NCBI GenBank assembly: GCA_934254825.1
Contig: CAKQMB010000014.1
Span: 6,188 to 70,187, forward strand
Origin: an uncultured Clostridia bacterium
GTDB taxonomy: Bacteria > Bacillota > Clostridia > Christensenellales > Borkfalkiaceae
Reading direction: 5' to 3'
Length of the DNA: 64,000 bases
Shown here: one piece after another, positions 8,912 through 17,617 of the stretch
How the letters are laid out: the number at the start of each line of letters is the position of its first letter
Position numbering within the stretch: position 1 is the first letter of the stretch
Program-made: the position numbers and the translations under genes
The notes under the pieces: generated by a model
What the model was told of the DNA's origin: nothing
Databases searched by the model: none
What the model saw: only the letters and a program-made list of their open reading frames with translations

Positions 8912-9475
8912 CTATAAGTTGATTAAACCGTCTTTTCCTCCGTTATTACCGAATTTGTCGTTATAGTCTTTTATGGCTTTTTCGATTATCGCTATCGCTT
9001 CCGCTTTGCCTATAACTTCCTTGACGGCGGTCTCTTTTCCTTCGAGATTTTTGTAAACGGAAAAGAAATGTCTCATCTCGTCGAATATGTGCGAGGGGAG
9101 TTGCGTTAAATCGGTGTAGCGGTTATAGTTCGGATCGGTGAACGGAATGGCGATTATTTTCTCGTCGTTTCTTCCGTTGTCGATCATCGAGATCGCTCCT
9201 ATCGGATACGCCCTGCAAAGGGTAAGCGGTTCAAGAGCTTCCGAGCAGAGGAGCAACACGTCGAGCGGGTCTCCGTCGTCGCCGTAAGTTCTCGGGATAA
9301 AACCGTAATTTGCGGGATAGTGCGTGGACGTGTATAAAATTCTGTCGAGAATTATAAGTCCCGTTTCCTTGTCGAGTTCGTATTTTTTCTTGCTGCCCTT
9401 GCTTATTTCGATAACGCAGATAAAATCCTCGGGGCTGATGCGTCTGGGCGATATGTCGTGCCAGATATTTGACAT
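8912..9475 (-). CDS. ppa: inorganic pyrophosphatase, family I
   Basis: 187 residues, the usual length. It contains the family I signature DDGDPLDVL (near residues 65-73) and the surrounding YPANYGFIPRTYG block, with conserved metal-binding Asp residues. It hydrolyses cytoplasmic PPi to two phosphates with Mg2+, pulling biosynthetic reactions forward. AAGGAG lies 10 bases before the ATG on the minus strand. The last codons and stop lie in a sequence that recurs near 41770 (see findings). Confidence 0.95.
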   Translation of the reverse strand: MSNIWHDISPRRISPEDFICVIEISKGSKKKYELDKETGLIILDRILYTSTHYPANYGFIPRTYGDDGDPLDVLLLCSEALEPLTLCRAYPIGAISMIDNGRNDEKIIAIPFTDPNYNRYTDLTQLPSHIFDEMRHFFSVYKNLEGKETAVKEVIGKAEAIAIIEKAIKDYNDKFGNNGGKDGLINL

Positions 9476-9706
9476 ATTTCTGTTTCTCCTTAACTTTGTT
9501 GTCTGACTTTACGCCGTATTATACATCAAAAAATCAAATAAATCAACCATTTGCAAGTTGTTTCATAAAATTTATAAAATATTTCAAACGATAAGTTTTT
9601 TCGGGGCGTAAACGCCGTAAAAATTCGTTCGGATCGGCAGAGGAACGAGCGGACGGAAAAAATCGAAAAATTTTTATTTTTAAATGAATTATTTTTCAAT
9701 TATATA
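9476..9706. other. AT-rich divergent intergenic region
   Basis: About 230 AT-rich bases between ppa (minus) and the promoter of the next operon. No hairpin, repeat or open frame worth naming was seen; the ppa promoter must lie here, but I could not single it out. Confidence 0.4.
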
Positions 9707-9735
9707 TAGACAAGAAGCCCGTTCTGTGGTAAAAT
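9707..9735 (+). promoter_or_regulatory. promoter of the BtaA-like operon
   Basis: TAGACA (9707-9712), 17-bp spacer, TAAAAT (9730-9735). Expected start near 9742, about 65 bases before the first gene. This is the only good promoter seen for the 9809-17428 operon. Confidence 0.6.
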
Positions 9736-9772
9736 ATCATAAACCGCGACCGAAAAAATTTTCTGGCAGCGG

Positions 9773-9815
9773 TTCGGAGAAAACATATGATAACTTCGGA
9801 GAAAACATATGATAA
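9773..9815 (+). repeat. tandem duplication of a ribosome binding site plus start codon
   Basis: A 21-bp unit containing CGGAG, a spacer, ATG and ATAA occurs at 9773-9793 and again, one base later, at 9795-9815. The second copy starts the HAD gene at 9809. The first ATG (9787) opens a 16-codon frame in another phase that ends with a TGA near 9837, inside the gene. Confidence 0.9.
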
Positions 9816-11272
9816 AGAGAATTATATTCGATCTTGACGGAACGCTCTGGGACACGAAAGAGTCCTATATGTACTCATACGACAAACTTTTCGCCGAGCT
9901 TGACTTAAACCGCGAGCCGCACAGAGAAGAAGTTCTCGCCTTTATGGGCATAAAACTTAACATTCTTCTCGACGCATTGTTTCCCGAGATCGAAAATAAA
10001 CGCGAAATAGGCGTTAAGGCGGTAAAATATTCGATAGAATACGTTTTGAAACATCCTTCGACGAACAGTCGCGATATCGAGGAATTGTTCGGAAAACTCA
10101 GCGAAAAATACGAAATATTCGTTATAAGCAACTGCCCGAGGGTGTATCTGGAAACGTTTTACCGGGTTTCGAACGTCAAGCGTTTCGTCACGGGAGATTA
10201 TACCATAGAAGACGGCGAAAAAGAAGATCATCTGCGCAAAATTTCCGATAATTACACGGTGAAATCGCTGTATGTCGCCGATTCTCGCGAGGACTACGAC
10301 GCGATAGGCGATCACAGGAGAATGTACTTCATTTTCGCGAAATACGGTTACATAAATTCCGACGTTTACGATTATTTCATAAATTCTCTGGACGAGATAA
10401 TACCCGTCTCGGCGAAAATCGACGAAAAGGAGAAAATGCTCGAAGGAAACGAGTACGAAATTCTTTCTTCGAACGATTCGTCCTTAACGCTTATAAAAAA
10501 GTCCGATTGTTATTATTTCGGTTTCGTAAATTTCCGAAATCCCGCCGACGACGAGATCGTTATCGAAAAATTGAAGAAAAAGGCGATCGGTTCGTATGCG
10601 CTCGGTCCCATAAACGGCTCGACGTGGTACAGTTACAGAATAGCCCTCGACAATTTCGATTTCAGGCTTTATCCCGACGCGATAAGCGACGAACGTATTC
10701 TTCGGTTGTTTTTAAATAACGGTTTCGAGGTGGAGCATAAGTATTCTTCCACGCTCGCCACGCTCAACGAAAGGATATGGGAAAAGGGGAAGAAAATCAA
10801 GCTTTCGTCCGACTACGAGATAAAAACGGCGAAAGGAAAAGAAGTGTATTCTTATCTCGACGAGCTTTACGAAGTCGCTTCCGACGCTTTTAAAAACGCC
10901 GATTATTACGAGCCTGTTTCCTTGGAAAACTTCAAAAATATTTACGTCCGCAATATGGATTTCATAAATCCCGAGCTTGTGGCGATTTATTTCAAAGGGG
11001 AAATGATTGCGTTCAATTTCTGTTATCCCGACCCCGAAAACAGGTTTTATGTAAGCAAAACCATCGCCGTAAAGGAAAAATTCCGTTCTTTGCCCGTTTT
11101 ACTGAAACTTATCGATATATCGAGCGGGTGTATGACAACAGACGGTTTCGATAAAGTTCTTTACCATTTTCAGAACGACAGAACGAAGGTTTTGTACGCT
11201 ATGGCGAAAGATCATCTCATCAGAAGAAAATACTACGGACTGTTAAAGTATACCGCCGAAAAGCAAAAGTAA
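9809..11272 (+). CDS. HAD-family phosphatase fused to a GNAT/FemAB-like acyltransferase domain
   Basis: 487 residues. Residues 1-195 are a HAD hydrolase: motif I FDLDGTLWD with both Asp, motif II VISN, motif IV VADSREDYD; closest in style to phosphoglycolate-phosphatase-like enzymes with a C1 cap. Residues ~210-485 look like a GNAT/FemAB-type acyl- or aminoacyl-transferase (SYALGPINGSTWYSYR, then LVAIYFKGEMIAFNFCYPD and a C-terminal helix). A HAD-acyltransferase fusion recalls FkbH-type proteins, but the HAD part is not FkbH-like. First gene of the five-gene operon; what it dephosphorylates or acylates is unknown. Confidence 0.7.
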   Translation: MIKRIIFDLDGTLWDTKESYMYSYDKLFAELDLNREPHREEVLAFMGIKLNILLDALFPEIENKREIGVKAVKYSIEYVLKHPSTNSRDIEELFGKLSEKYEIFVISNCPRVYLETFYRVSNVKRFVTGDYTIEDGEKEDHLRKISDNYTVKSLYVADSREDYDAIGDHRRMYFIFAKYGYINSDVYDYFINSLDEIIPVSAKIDEKEKMLEGNEYEILSSNDSSLTLIKKSDCYYFGFVNFRNPADDEIVIEKLKKKAIGSYALGPINGSTWYSYRIALDNFDFRLYPDAISDERILRLFLNNGFEVEHKYSSTLATLNERIWEKGKKIKLSSDYEIKTAKGKEVYSYLDELYEVASDAFKNADYYEPVSLENFKNIYVRNMDFINPELVAIYFKGEMIAFNFCYPDPENRFYVSKTIAVKEKFRSLPVLLKLIDISSGCMTTDGFDKVLYHFQNDRTKVLYAMAKDHLIRRKYYGLLKYTAEKQK

Positions 11273-11280
11273 AAACGCCT

Positions 11281-12348
11281 ATGAAAAATAAACATATGTG
11301 CAAACGATGCGTCAGCGACAAAACCGTCCGGCATATCGTTTTCGATAAAAACGGAATATGCAATTTCTGCAATTCTTACGACAGGCATTATAACGAACTT
11401 CACGATTATCCTCGTCTTCGCGAGCTTTTTCTTAAAAAGATACGTTCGGAAAAACCGCATAAGTACGACGTCGCGTTGGGTTTCAGCGGCGGCAAGGATT
11501 CCACATACGTTTTGTATATGCTGACCGAGGTCTATCGTCTTAAAGTGAAGGCGTTCACGCTCGACAACGGATTTTTGTCCGACGAAGCGAAAGATAAAAT
11601 CGACCGTATGGTAAAAGAGTTCGGCGTGGAACACGAATACGTCGTCTGCGACGATACTATCCTCAAAGATATGTACGGGTATATCGTTTCGAAATATCTG
11701 TCCCCGTGTATTGCCTGTTCGTTTTTAGGCTACGCGGCAATGATAAATTACGCCTCGAAAATCGACGCGGCGGTCGGTATTCACGGCAGGAGCATTCCGC
11801 AGATGCTCAGAAATTATGCCGACGACGTGGACGATTTTTTCAAACCTTTTATCGAATCGGGTTTAAAAGAAGACGGCAACGACGAGGAAGTCTTTTCGAC
11901 GGTGCTTGAAAAGATATCGGGGCTTGTCGATAAAAAACTCGCCGAAAAAATCAAAGAAAATTTATTGCGGGACGCGCTCGGAAACGGTTTTCGTCCTTTT
12001 TTGAGCTACTTTTTGTATCATCCTTACGACAGTAAAAAGATTATATCGTTTCTCGAAGAAAAAACTTCCTGGCGCGTGGAAAGCGAGGAAGAACATTTCG
12101 ATTGCCTTATTCATCACGGAGCGTTATATCTTAAAAATCTCGCGGCGAGAAGAAGTCATCTGATGCCCGAATATTCCGTTATGGTGAGAGAGGGAACCCT
12201 GTCGAGAGAGGAAGCGTTGCGAAAACTCGTCGTAAACGACGATGTAGCCGCGTCCGAAAAAGAACTTAAAATGCTTTGCGACTATGCGGGTATAAATTAT
12301 TCTTTACTTATGCTTAAAGCGAAACTGTATTCGAAAAGGTGGTGGTGA
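11281..12348 (+). CDS. PP-loop ATPase related to N-acetyl sugar amidotransferases (WbpG/PseA type)
   Basis: 355 residues. The N-terminus holds two Cys pairs (C7-x2-C10 and C27-x2-C30, the second as CNFC), then the PP-loop SGGKDST (residues 69-75) that binds ATP and adenylates an acid or amide. A further CIAC pair lies near residue 143. This layout matches WbpG/PseA-like amidotransferases and also sulfur-transfer PP-loop enzymes. The usual glutaminase partner (HisH-like) is absent, so the nitrogen or sulfur donor is unknown. It lies 8 bases after the HAD gene with little ribosome binding site, suggesting coupled translation. The two-base gap to the next gene marks one operon. Confidence 0.72.
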   Translation: MKNKHMCKRCVSDKTVRHIVFDKNGICNFCNSYDRHYNELHDYPRLRELFLKKIRSEKPHKYDVALGFSGGKDSTYVLYMLTEVYRLKVKAFTLDNGFLSDEAKDKIDRMVKEFGVEHEYVVCDDTILKDMYGYIVSKYLSPCIACSFLGYAAMINYASKIDAAVGIHGRSIPQMLRNYADDVDDFFKPFIESGLKEDGNDEEVFSTVLEKISGLVDKKLAEKIKENLLRDALGNGFRPFLSYFLYHPYDSKKIISFLEEKTSWRVESEEEHFDCLIHHGALYLKNLAARRSHLMPEYSVMVREGTLSREEALRKLVVNDDVAASEKELKMLCDYAGINYSLLMLKAKLYSKRWW

Positions 12349-12350
12349 GA

Positions 12351-15128
12351 ATGAAAATCGGACTTTTTTTCAAGAGGTATGTTTCCGTTCTGTTCTTATC
12401 CGCCGCATGCTATGCCGTCGCTGCGCTTTGCGGTTTGTTTTACGGCAAATCGTTCTCCGATTTTATTTCGCCGTCTCTTTTAATTTCGATACTTATAGGT
12501 TACGAACTCAGAATCGTCGACGATATAAACGATTTTTACGGCGACGTAATAAAAAGAAAAACTCTTTTTTCCCGCAAAACGCTTGCGTTTCTTTTATGCG
12601 CGGATATGGCGGCGATCGTCGGTTTAAGTATCGTCTGCGCCCGATATCTGTTTCTTATTCCCGCGGGGATCGTGGCGGTTTTGCTTGCGTGGAACAAAGA
12701 ATATGTCAAAGCGTTTGTTTTGCCGACGGCGGTTTGCGCCGCGTTTTATTATAATTGCGGTGTGCGATTTGCGCTTATCCCGCTTGCGGCGGGCGCGGTT
12801 GCGTTAAGTCTTGCGTTTGCTTTATTGAAATCGAAGAAAAGAGAGAAACCCGAACTGAAAGACGTGGGCGGAAAGGCTTATAAACTGTCGATCGTCAAAG
12901 GTTGCCGGATCCCTGAATTCATCGCGATACCGTATTACGAACTCGACGACGAAGAACGGGTAAGAGCATATATAAAAGCGTTTTGCAAAAAACGCGGAAA
13001 ATACGCCGTCCGATCTTCGGGTATAGACGAGGACTCTTTGGAAAACAGCTTTGCGGGCGTACACGAAAGTTATCTCAACGTCCCCGCGGACAAGGTTTTC
13101 GGCTACGTTCGGAAAGTTCGCGAAAGCGGAAGAAGCGAGCGGGCGGCGGCTTACCGTAAATACAATAATCTCGAACAGACCGACGGGCGAGTTTCCGTTA
13201 TAATCCAGAAAATGGTTTACGCCGATTTTGCGGGCGTTATAAACACCGTAAATCCCGTTACGAACGACATAAACGAAACGGTGATAAGCGTCTGCGGCGG
13301 ATTGGGAGATAAGCTCGTCGACGGGCAGACCGACGGAACGACTTATTATATAAACGGTATCAAAGAAACGGTAAACGGCGAGGATATTTTAAACAAAAAA
13401 CAGAAGAAAAATCTTCTTATGCTCGGCAAAACCGTGGCTCGGCAGACCGAAAGATTTCAGGATATAGAGTTTGCCCTGGTAAAAAACAGGGCGTATCTTT
13501 TGCAGACGAGAGATATCGCGACATACAAGGATATAAATTCCCACGGGCTGAAATTTATTATAGACAATTCCAACATTATAGAGTCTTATTACGACGTGAC
13601 CTTGCCGCTTACGTTTTCTTTTGCGAAGGATATCTACGCGAAAGTGTATTCGGCAACGTTGTCCTTAGGAAAAATTCGCTCGAAAATCATGAATTCTTTA
13701 AAGAATTCGCTCGATAATATGCTTTATTATTACGACGGGAGAATTTACTACAACCTCAGAAGCTGGTACCACGTCACGTCGATTTTTCCGACGAAAAACT
13801 CGACGAAGTATATGGAAAGCATGATGGGCGTCAAAACTTCTTCGAGCGGGAACAAAAGAGTCAAACTGAGCGTTTTCGACGCGATAAAAATCCTGTTTAT
13901 CTTTCTCGGAAAATTAAAGCGTATGGACGAATTGTCGGACGATTTTATCCGCCGTTTCAACGAAATAGTGAAACCGTATTACGGAAAAGAGATAAACGCG
14001 GGGGACGAAGAGCTGAAAAAGCTTTACGAGTCGATTGAAAAAAAGATAATTCCCGAGTTTACCACGCCGATTCTGAACGATTGCGCCGTTATGTTTTATT
14101 TCGGAATGCTCAAAGAAAAGGCGAAAAAATTCCCGAACCCCACCGATATAGTCAACGAATGCGTGAACAGCGACGGAGACGTCGAAAGCGCGAAAAGCGC
14201 GACGGCTATGAAAGAAATAGCCGCTTATATAAGGCAAAACGAGGATTTGTCGCATGATTTCGGCAGTCTTTCGGACGAGGAGTTGTTCGAAAAGTATTAC
14301 GTTTCCGAAAACCCGCTGTCCGAAAAACTTCGCTTATACGTCGATTTGTACGGACCGAGGGTTATGAACGAATTGAAGCTCGAAACGATAACGATGATCG
14401 AAAATCCGAGACTTGTGATCCCCGCGGTCAAAAACACGTTGCTTTGCGGCGGCGAAGAGACGCCGCGGCATAAAGCGGAAATTCCGAAAAAACTAAAAAA
14501 ACTGTCCGAAAAAGCAAGGCATTACGTCCGCAACCGCGAAAGGCTCCGCCTTCGCAGAACGTATATTTTTTCGGTCGTCAGAAATATTTTTCTCGCTTAC
14601 GGGAGAAATTACGCAAACGAAGGAAAAATTGATCGCCCCGAAGATATTTTCTATCTTACGAAAGAGGAAATTTTCGATAAATCCGCAGATTTCAAGGCTC
14701 TGATTTGCGAAAGAAAGCTTAAAGAAGAGGAATACAAAAAGAAACCTTACTATAACAGGGTCGCTTTTTACGAAAACAGGGAACTTCCCGTTTCTTCGTT
14801 GTGTTTAAGCGGCGGCGGACTTTCGGGTATTCCCTCGGGCGCGGGAGTTGTGAAAGCGCGGGTGTGCCTTCTCGAAAATCCGACGGATAAGTTTATCCCG
14901 GGCAGTATTATTCTCACGAGGCGTACCGACCCCGGGTGGATAACGCTTTTCCCGCAGGCGGCGGGCATAATCGTCGAACACGGGAGCATGCTTTCGCACA
15001 GCTTCGTCGTGGCGAGAGAAATGGGACTTCCCGCGGTGGTTGGCGTGCCGTGCGCAACGGAGCTTATAAAAGACGGCGATATCGTTACGCTCGACGGCGT
15101 GAAAGGAGAGATTACGATTGAAAATTAA
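12351..15128 (+). CDS. membrane UbiA-like domain fused to PEP-synthase/rifampin-phosphotransferase-like enzyme
   Basis: 925 residues. Residues 1-165 are four or five membrane helices with an Asp-rich segment ELRIVDDINDFYGD (52-65) that recalls the first Asp motif of UbiA-type prenyltransferases, though the domain is only half the normal length. From ~170 comes an ATP-binding PPDK_N domain (DVGGKAYKLS, YAVRSSGIDEDS), a long middle region with YGPRVMNELKLE, and a C-terminal swivelling domain with the phospho-His motif GSMLSHSF (His883). Such enzymes pass the beta-phosphate of ATP through His to a substrate. The ATG at 12351 is preceded by AAGGTGG; an upstream GTG (12339) is less likely. Confidence 0.75.
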   Translation: MKIGLFFKRYVSVLFLSAACYAVAALCGLFYGKSFSDFISPSLLISILIGYELRIVDDINDFYGDVIKRKTLFSRKTLAFLLCADMAAIVGLSIVCARYLFLIPAGIVAVLLAWNKEYVKAFVLPTAVCAAFYYNCGVRFALIPLAAGAVALSLAFALLKSKKREKPELKDVGGKAYKLSIVKGCRIPEFIAIPYYELDDEERVRAYIKAFCKKRGKYAVRSSGIDEDSLENSFAGVHESYLNVPADKVFGYVRKVRESGRSERAAAYRKYNNLEQTDGRVSVIIQKMVYADFAGVINTVNPVTNDINETVISVCGGLGDKLVDGQTDGTTYYINGIKETVNGEDILNKKQKKNLLMLGKTVARQTERFQDIEFALVKNRAYLLQTRDIATYKDINSHGLKFIIDNSNIIESYYDVTLPLTFSFAKDIYAKVYSATLSLGKIRSKIMNSLKNSLDNMLYYYDGRIYYNLRSWYHVTSIFPTKNSTKYMESMMGVKTSSSGNKRVKLSVFDAIKILFIFLGKLKRMDELSDDFIRRFNEIVKPYYGKEINAGDEELKKLYESIEKKIIPEFTTPILNDCAVMFYFGMLKEKAKKFPNPTDIVNECVNSDGDVESAKSATAMKEIAAYIRQNEDLSHDFGSLSDEELFEKYYVSENPLSEKLRLYVDLYGPRVMNELKLETITMIENPRLVIPAVKNTLLCGGEETPRHKAEIPKKLKKLSEKARHYVRNRERLRLRRTYIFSVVRNIFLAYGRNYANEGKIDRPEDIFYLTKEEIFDKSADFKALICERKLKEEEYKKKPYYNRVAFYENRELPVSSLCLSGGGLSGIPSGAGVVKARVCLLENPTDKFIPGSIILTRRTDPGWITLFPQAAGIIVEHGSMLSHSFVVAREMGLPAVVGVPCATELIKDGDIVTLDGVKGEITIEN

Positions 15129-16173
15129 GGAGTACTACAAAGAAAAAGAGTACATACATTACAGCAACTGTCACGAGGATTTCGACCTTCTGAACTCTTA
15201 CCGAAGACAAAGCGACAAGGAAATTTTGTCGGTTGCGTCCGCTCTCGATAACAGCCTCGGTTTTCTTGCGGACGGCGGCGTAAAGGTGGACGCGTTCGAT
15301 TACAATATCACGCAGGTGTATCTTTGCAACCTGAAAAAAACGGCGATAGCCGAGCTTGAAAGAGACGAGTTTCTTGCCTTTATCGGCGTTACGGAAGGCG
15401 ACTCTTTCGGTTTGTATAAAAAAATCTCGCCTTTTTTGGACGGAGAGACAAAAAAGTATTTCGACGAGCATATTTTTCTCGTTAAGGATATAAAGCTTGT
15501 TCACGCGGGGAGGTTCGAATATTATCTCCGCACGTTCTCGCAAAAAATTCTTCCTCTCGTCGCTTCGAAAAAGCGCGTAAAGGAATTTGCGGAATGCGAA
15601 AATCTCGAAGAGCAAAAACGCGTTTACAAAAAGTATATCGACAATCTTCGGCTTAAATTTCTGTTCGGGATTTTCTTTTCGGAAGCGGTTATGAAAAGGC
15701 TCGGGCGGGATAAAGAATTTTTCAGATATAACAGCGGGAGTCTTTCCGAAAGCCTGAAAAGGCGGTTCGATACGGGTGTGGAGAACGTTATAAACGGCGA
15801 AAATCCGTATATAAATTATGCGCTCACGGGCAATTACAAAGCTTTGCCGTTTTATTTAAGAGAAGAAAATTACTATAAAATCAAAAAGAATATCGCCGAC
15901 ATCGAGATCCGATTTGCGACGATGGACGAAATGCTCGCCCGCAAACAATACGATTTTATAAATCTTTCGGACGTGTTCGAGTATCTGCCGCAAAACGCAA
16001 TGGCGGATTACACCGAAAAATTGCGCGCAAGCCTTAACCGAAACGGAAGAGCGGCTTTCTGGAATATGCTCAACACCCGCGCGGCGGGGCTTGAAAGGAT
16101 AAACGACGAAAGCGATTTACTGAGGGATAAAGCCTTTTTTTACAAGGATTTTCTGGTCTATGAAAAACAATAA
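15118..16173 (+). CDS. BtaA-like SAM 3-amino-3-carboxypropyl transferase (DUF3419)
   Basis: 351 residues. Residues 35-80 (SVASALDNSLGFL, VDAFDYNITQVYLCNLKKTAI) match the DUF3419/BtaA pattern in which the Asp of 'AxDxN' binds S-adenosylmethionine, and the later YDFINLSDVFEYL matches the second family block. BtaA transfers the 3-amino-3-carboxypropyl group of SAM to diacylglycerol in betaine-lipid synthesis. No BtaB-type N-methyltransferase is nearby, so a homoserine-type product or another acceptor is possible. The start is TTG at 15118 with AAAGGAGAG 8 bases upstream, inside the preceding gene (11-bp overlap). Confidence 0.7.
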   Translation: MKIKEYYKEKEYIHYSNCHEDFDLLNSYRRQSDKEILSVASALDNSLGFLADGGVKVDAFDYNITQVYLCNLKKTAIAELERDEFLAFIGVTEGDSFGLYKKISPFLDGETKKYFDEHIFLVKDIKLVHAGRFEYYLRTFSQKILPLVASKKRVKEFAECENLEEQKRVYKKYIDNLRLKFLFGIFFSEAVMKRLGRDKEFFRYNSGSLSESLKRRFDTGVENVINGENPYINYALTGNYKALPFYLREENYYKIKKNIADIEIRFATMDEMLARKQYDFINLSDVFEYLPQNAMADYTEKLRASLNRNGRAAFWNMLNTRAAGLERINDESDLLRDKAFFYKDFLVYEKQ

Positions 16174-17428
16174 AATAAACGAATTTCTGAGATTTTGCAA
16201 AGGCAACGAAAAAACGGCGATAATCGATAAAAACAGAAAAGTGTCTTTCGGCGAATTTTCGGAAGATTGTTTTAAAATGCAAACTTTTCTCGCCGAAAAG
16301 TTGCCGCGCGGCGAAAAAGCGCTCGTTTTCGTTTATCCTTATTCCTATTTATTTTACGTTCTTATCTTCGGCGGGGTTCTGGCGGGAGCCGAACTTGTTA
16401 TAATCGATTCTTTCGCGGATAAAAACAGAACGAAAAAGATGACGGAGCTTGCGGGGTGCAATTACGCGCTCACGGGCGGAGTTACCCGTTTTTTGGGGTT
16501 TAAACTTCCGAGGATTAAAAAAATAGACGTCGGTAAGTTTAAGTTTTGCGAAAAATCTTTTGCAGAGCGCGGCGAAGCGAGCGTAACCACGTTCACTTCT
16601 GGAACTACGGGTTTTCCAAAACCCGTGAAAAGAAGCGCGGATTTTCTGCTCGGGCAGGCGGATTTTATAAGAAACAATATAAACCTCGGCGAAGAAGAGA
16701 TCGTTTACTGCGGCTTGCCCATGTATTCCGTTCTTTCGGTTTTTTCGGGATATACGACGGTTATTTCGGGGAAAATAAATCCGAAAGTGACCGCCGTTAT
16801 AACTTCGATCGGGAAAGCTTTGTCTTTTCCCGTTTGCCGGAATGTGAAAAGAGGATTTTTGGGCGGAGCGATTTTATACGGCGAAGAGGCGGAAAAGATT
16901 TCGTCCGTTTTTCCGCGTGCCGAAATAACTTACGTTTACGGGGCGACCGAAAGCGCGCTTATGTATAAAACCACATTGGATAAGTATCGCAAAGATCTGT
17001 TTTCGTTCGACGGGAAAATCGAAGGCGTTTCGGTTCGCATAGAAAACGAAAACTTCGAGGGCGTGGGCGAAATTTCCGCGGAGGGGGACATCGTGATCGC
17101 CGATAAAAAGCATTTTACGGGCGATATCGGGAAAATTTCGGACGGAAAGCTTTACGTTTACGGGCGGAAAAAGTACAGTATGCCCGAAATCGGGTTTTAC
17201 AATTACGTCGCGGACGAGAAGATCCGCGAGGACAACAAGAAAATGAAAGCGGCGTTCAGCTTCGCGTGCGGCGGAAAGGTTTACGTTATTTATAAAGGAA
17301 AGCCGACGGTTAAAAATCCGGACTACATATATTATAAGGTCGGAAAAATTCCTTACGACGCAAAGCATAAAACAAAGCTCGATTACAAAAAAGCGGCTTT
17401 ATCCGTCGGAGTTTATCGGAAATCTTGA
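16160..17428 (+). CDS. AMP-forming acyl/aryl ligase (ANL superfamily), short form
   Basis: 422 residues, about 100 shorter than usual. It keeps the core ANL motifs: TTFTSGTTGFPKP (A3, ~143-155), YGATESA (A5), GDIGKISDGKLYVYGRKK (A7/A8) and a C-terminal KTKLDYKKA that could supply the A10 Lys, so the C-terminal lid is shortened but present. It would adenylate a carboxylate and pass it to CoA, a carrier or an amine. It overlaps the BtaA-like gene by 14 bp with AAGGA upstream and is the last gene of the operon. The substrate may be an acyl chain or the carboxylate made by the preceding enzymes; that is inference. Confidence 0.78.
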   Translation: MKNNKINEFLRFCKGNEKTAIIDKNRKVSFGEFSEDCFKMQTFLAEKLPRGEKALVFVYPYSYLFYVLIFGGVLAGAELVIIDSFADKNRTKKMTELAGCNYALTGGVTRFLGFKLPRIKKIDVGKFKFCEKSFAERGEASVTTFTSGTTGFPKPVKRSADFLLGQADFIRNNINLGEEEIVYCGLPMYSVLSVFSGYTTVISGKINPKVTAVITSIGKALSFPVCRNVKRGFLGGAILYGEEAEKISSVFPRAEITYVYGATESALMYKTTLDKYRKDLFSFDGKIEGVSVRIENENFEGVGEISAEGDIVIADKKHFTGDIGKISDGKLYVYGRKKYSMPEIGFYNYVADEKIREDNKKMKAAFSFACGGKVYVIYKGKPTVKNPDYIYYKVGKIPYDAKHKTKLDYKKAALSVGVYRKS

Positions 17429-17483
17429 TTGCAGATATAAGAATTTCTTAATGATATTTTTGTGTAAGCCCGCTTAAAAATCC

Positions 17484-17512
17484 TTGACAAAAAATCTTTC
17501 GGGGTGTATCAT
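17484..17512 (+). promoter_or_regulatory. near-consensus promoter of the attenuator-ABC importer operon
   Basis: TTGACA (17484-17489), 17-bp spacer, TATCAT (17507-17512). The expected start near 17519 gives a ~210-base leader before the first transporter gene. Confidence 0.8.
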
Positions 17513-17560
17513 AGCGGCATAAAGAAAAGGAGAGCGGACTATCCGCAAAGAAAAACGAAA

Positions 17561-17617
17561 ATGTTATTCGTCGGCAAAGCAAGCTTTTATTTTTACTTTT
17601 ATCGCAGTCTTAGTTAA
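17561..17617 (+). CDS. Phe/Tyr leader peptide of a transcription attenuator
   Basis: 18 codons, MLFVGKASFYFYFYRSLS, ending TAA at 17615-17617. Codons 9-14 alternate Phe and Tyr six times in a row. It lies between a strong promoter and an intrinsic terminator, and its end overlaps RNA segments that can form mutually exclusive stems. Ribosome stalling at these codons when charged tRNA-Phe or tRNA-Tyr is scarce is the classical signal of amino-acid attenuation. The ribosome binding site is weak near the ATG: AAGGAG at 17527-17532 is separated from it by a small hairpin (GCGGA-CTA-TCCGC) that would shorten the distance. Confidence 0.7.
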   Translation: MLFVGKASFYFYFYRSLS

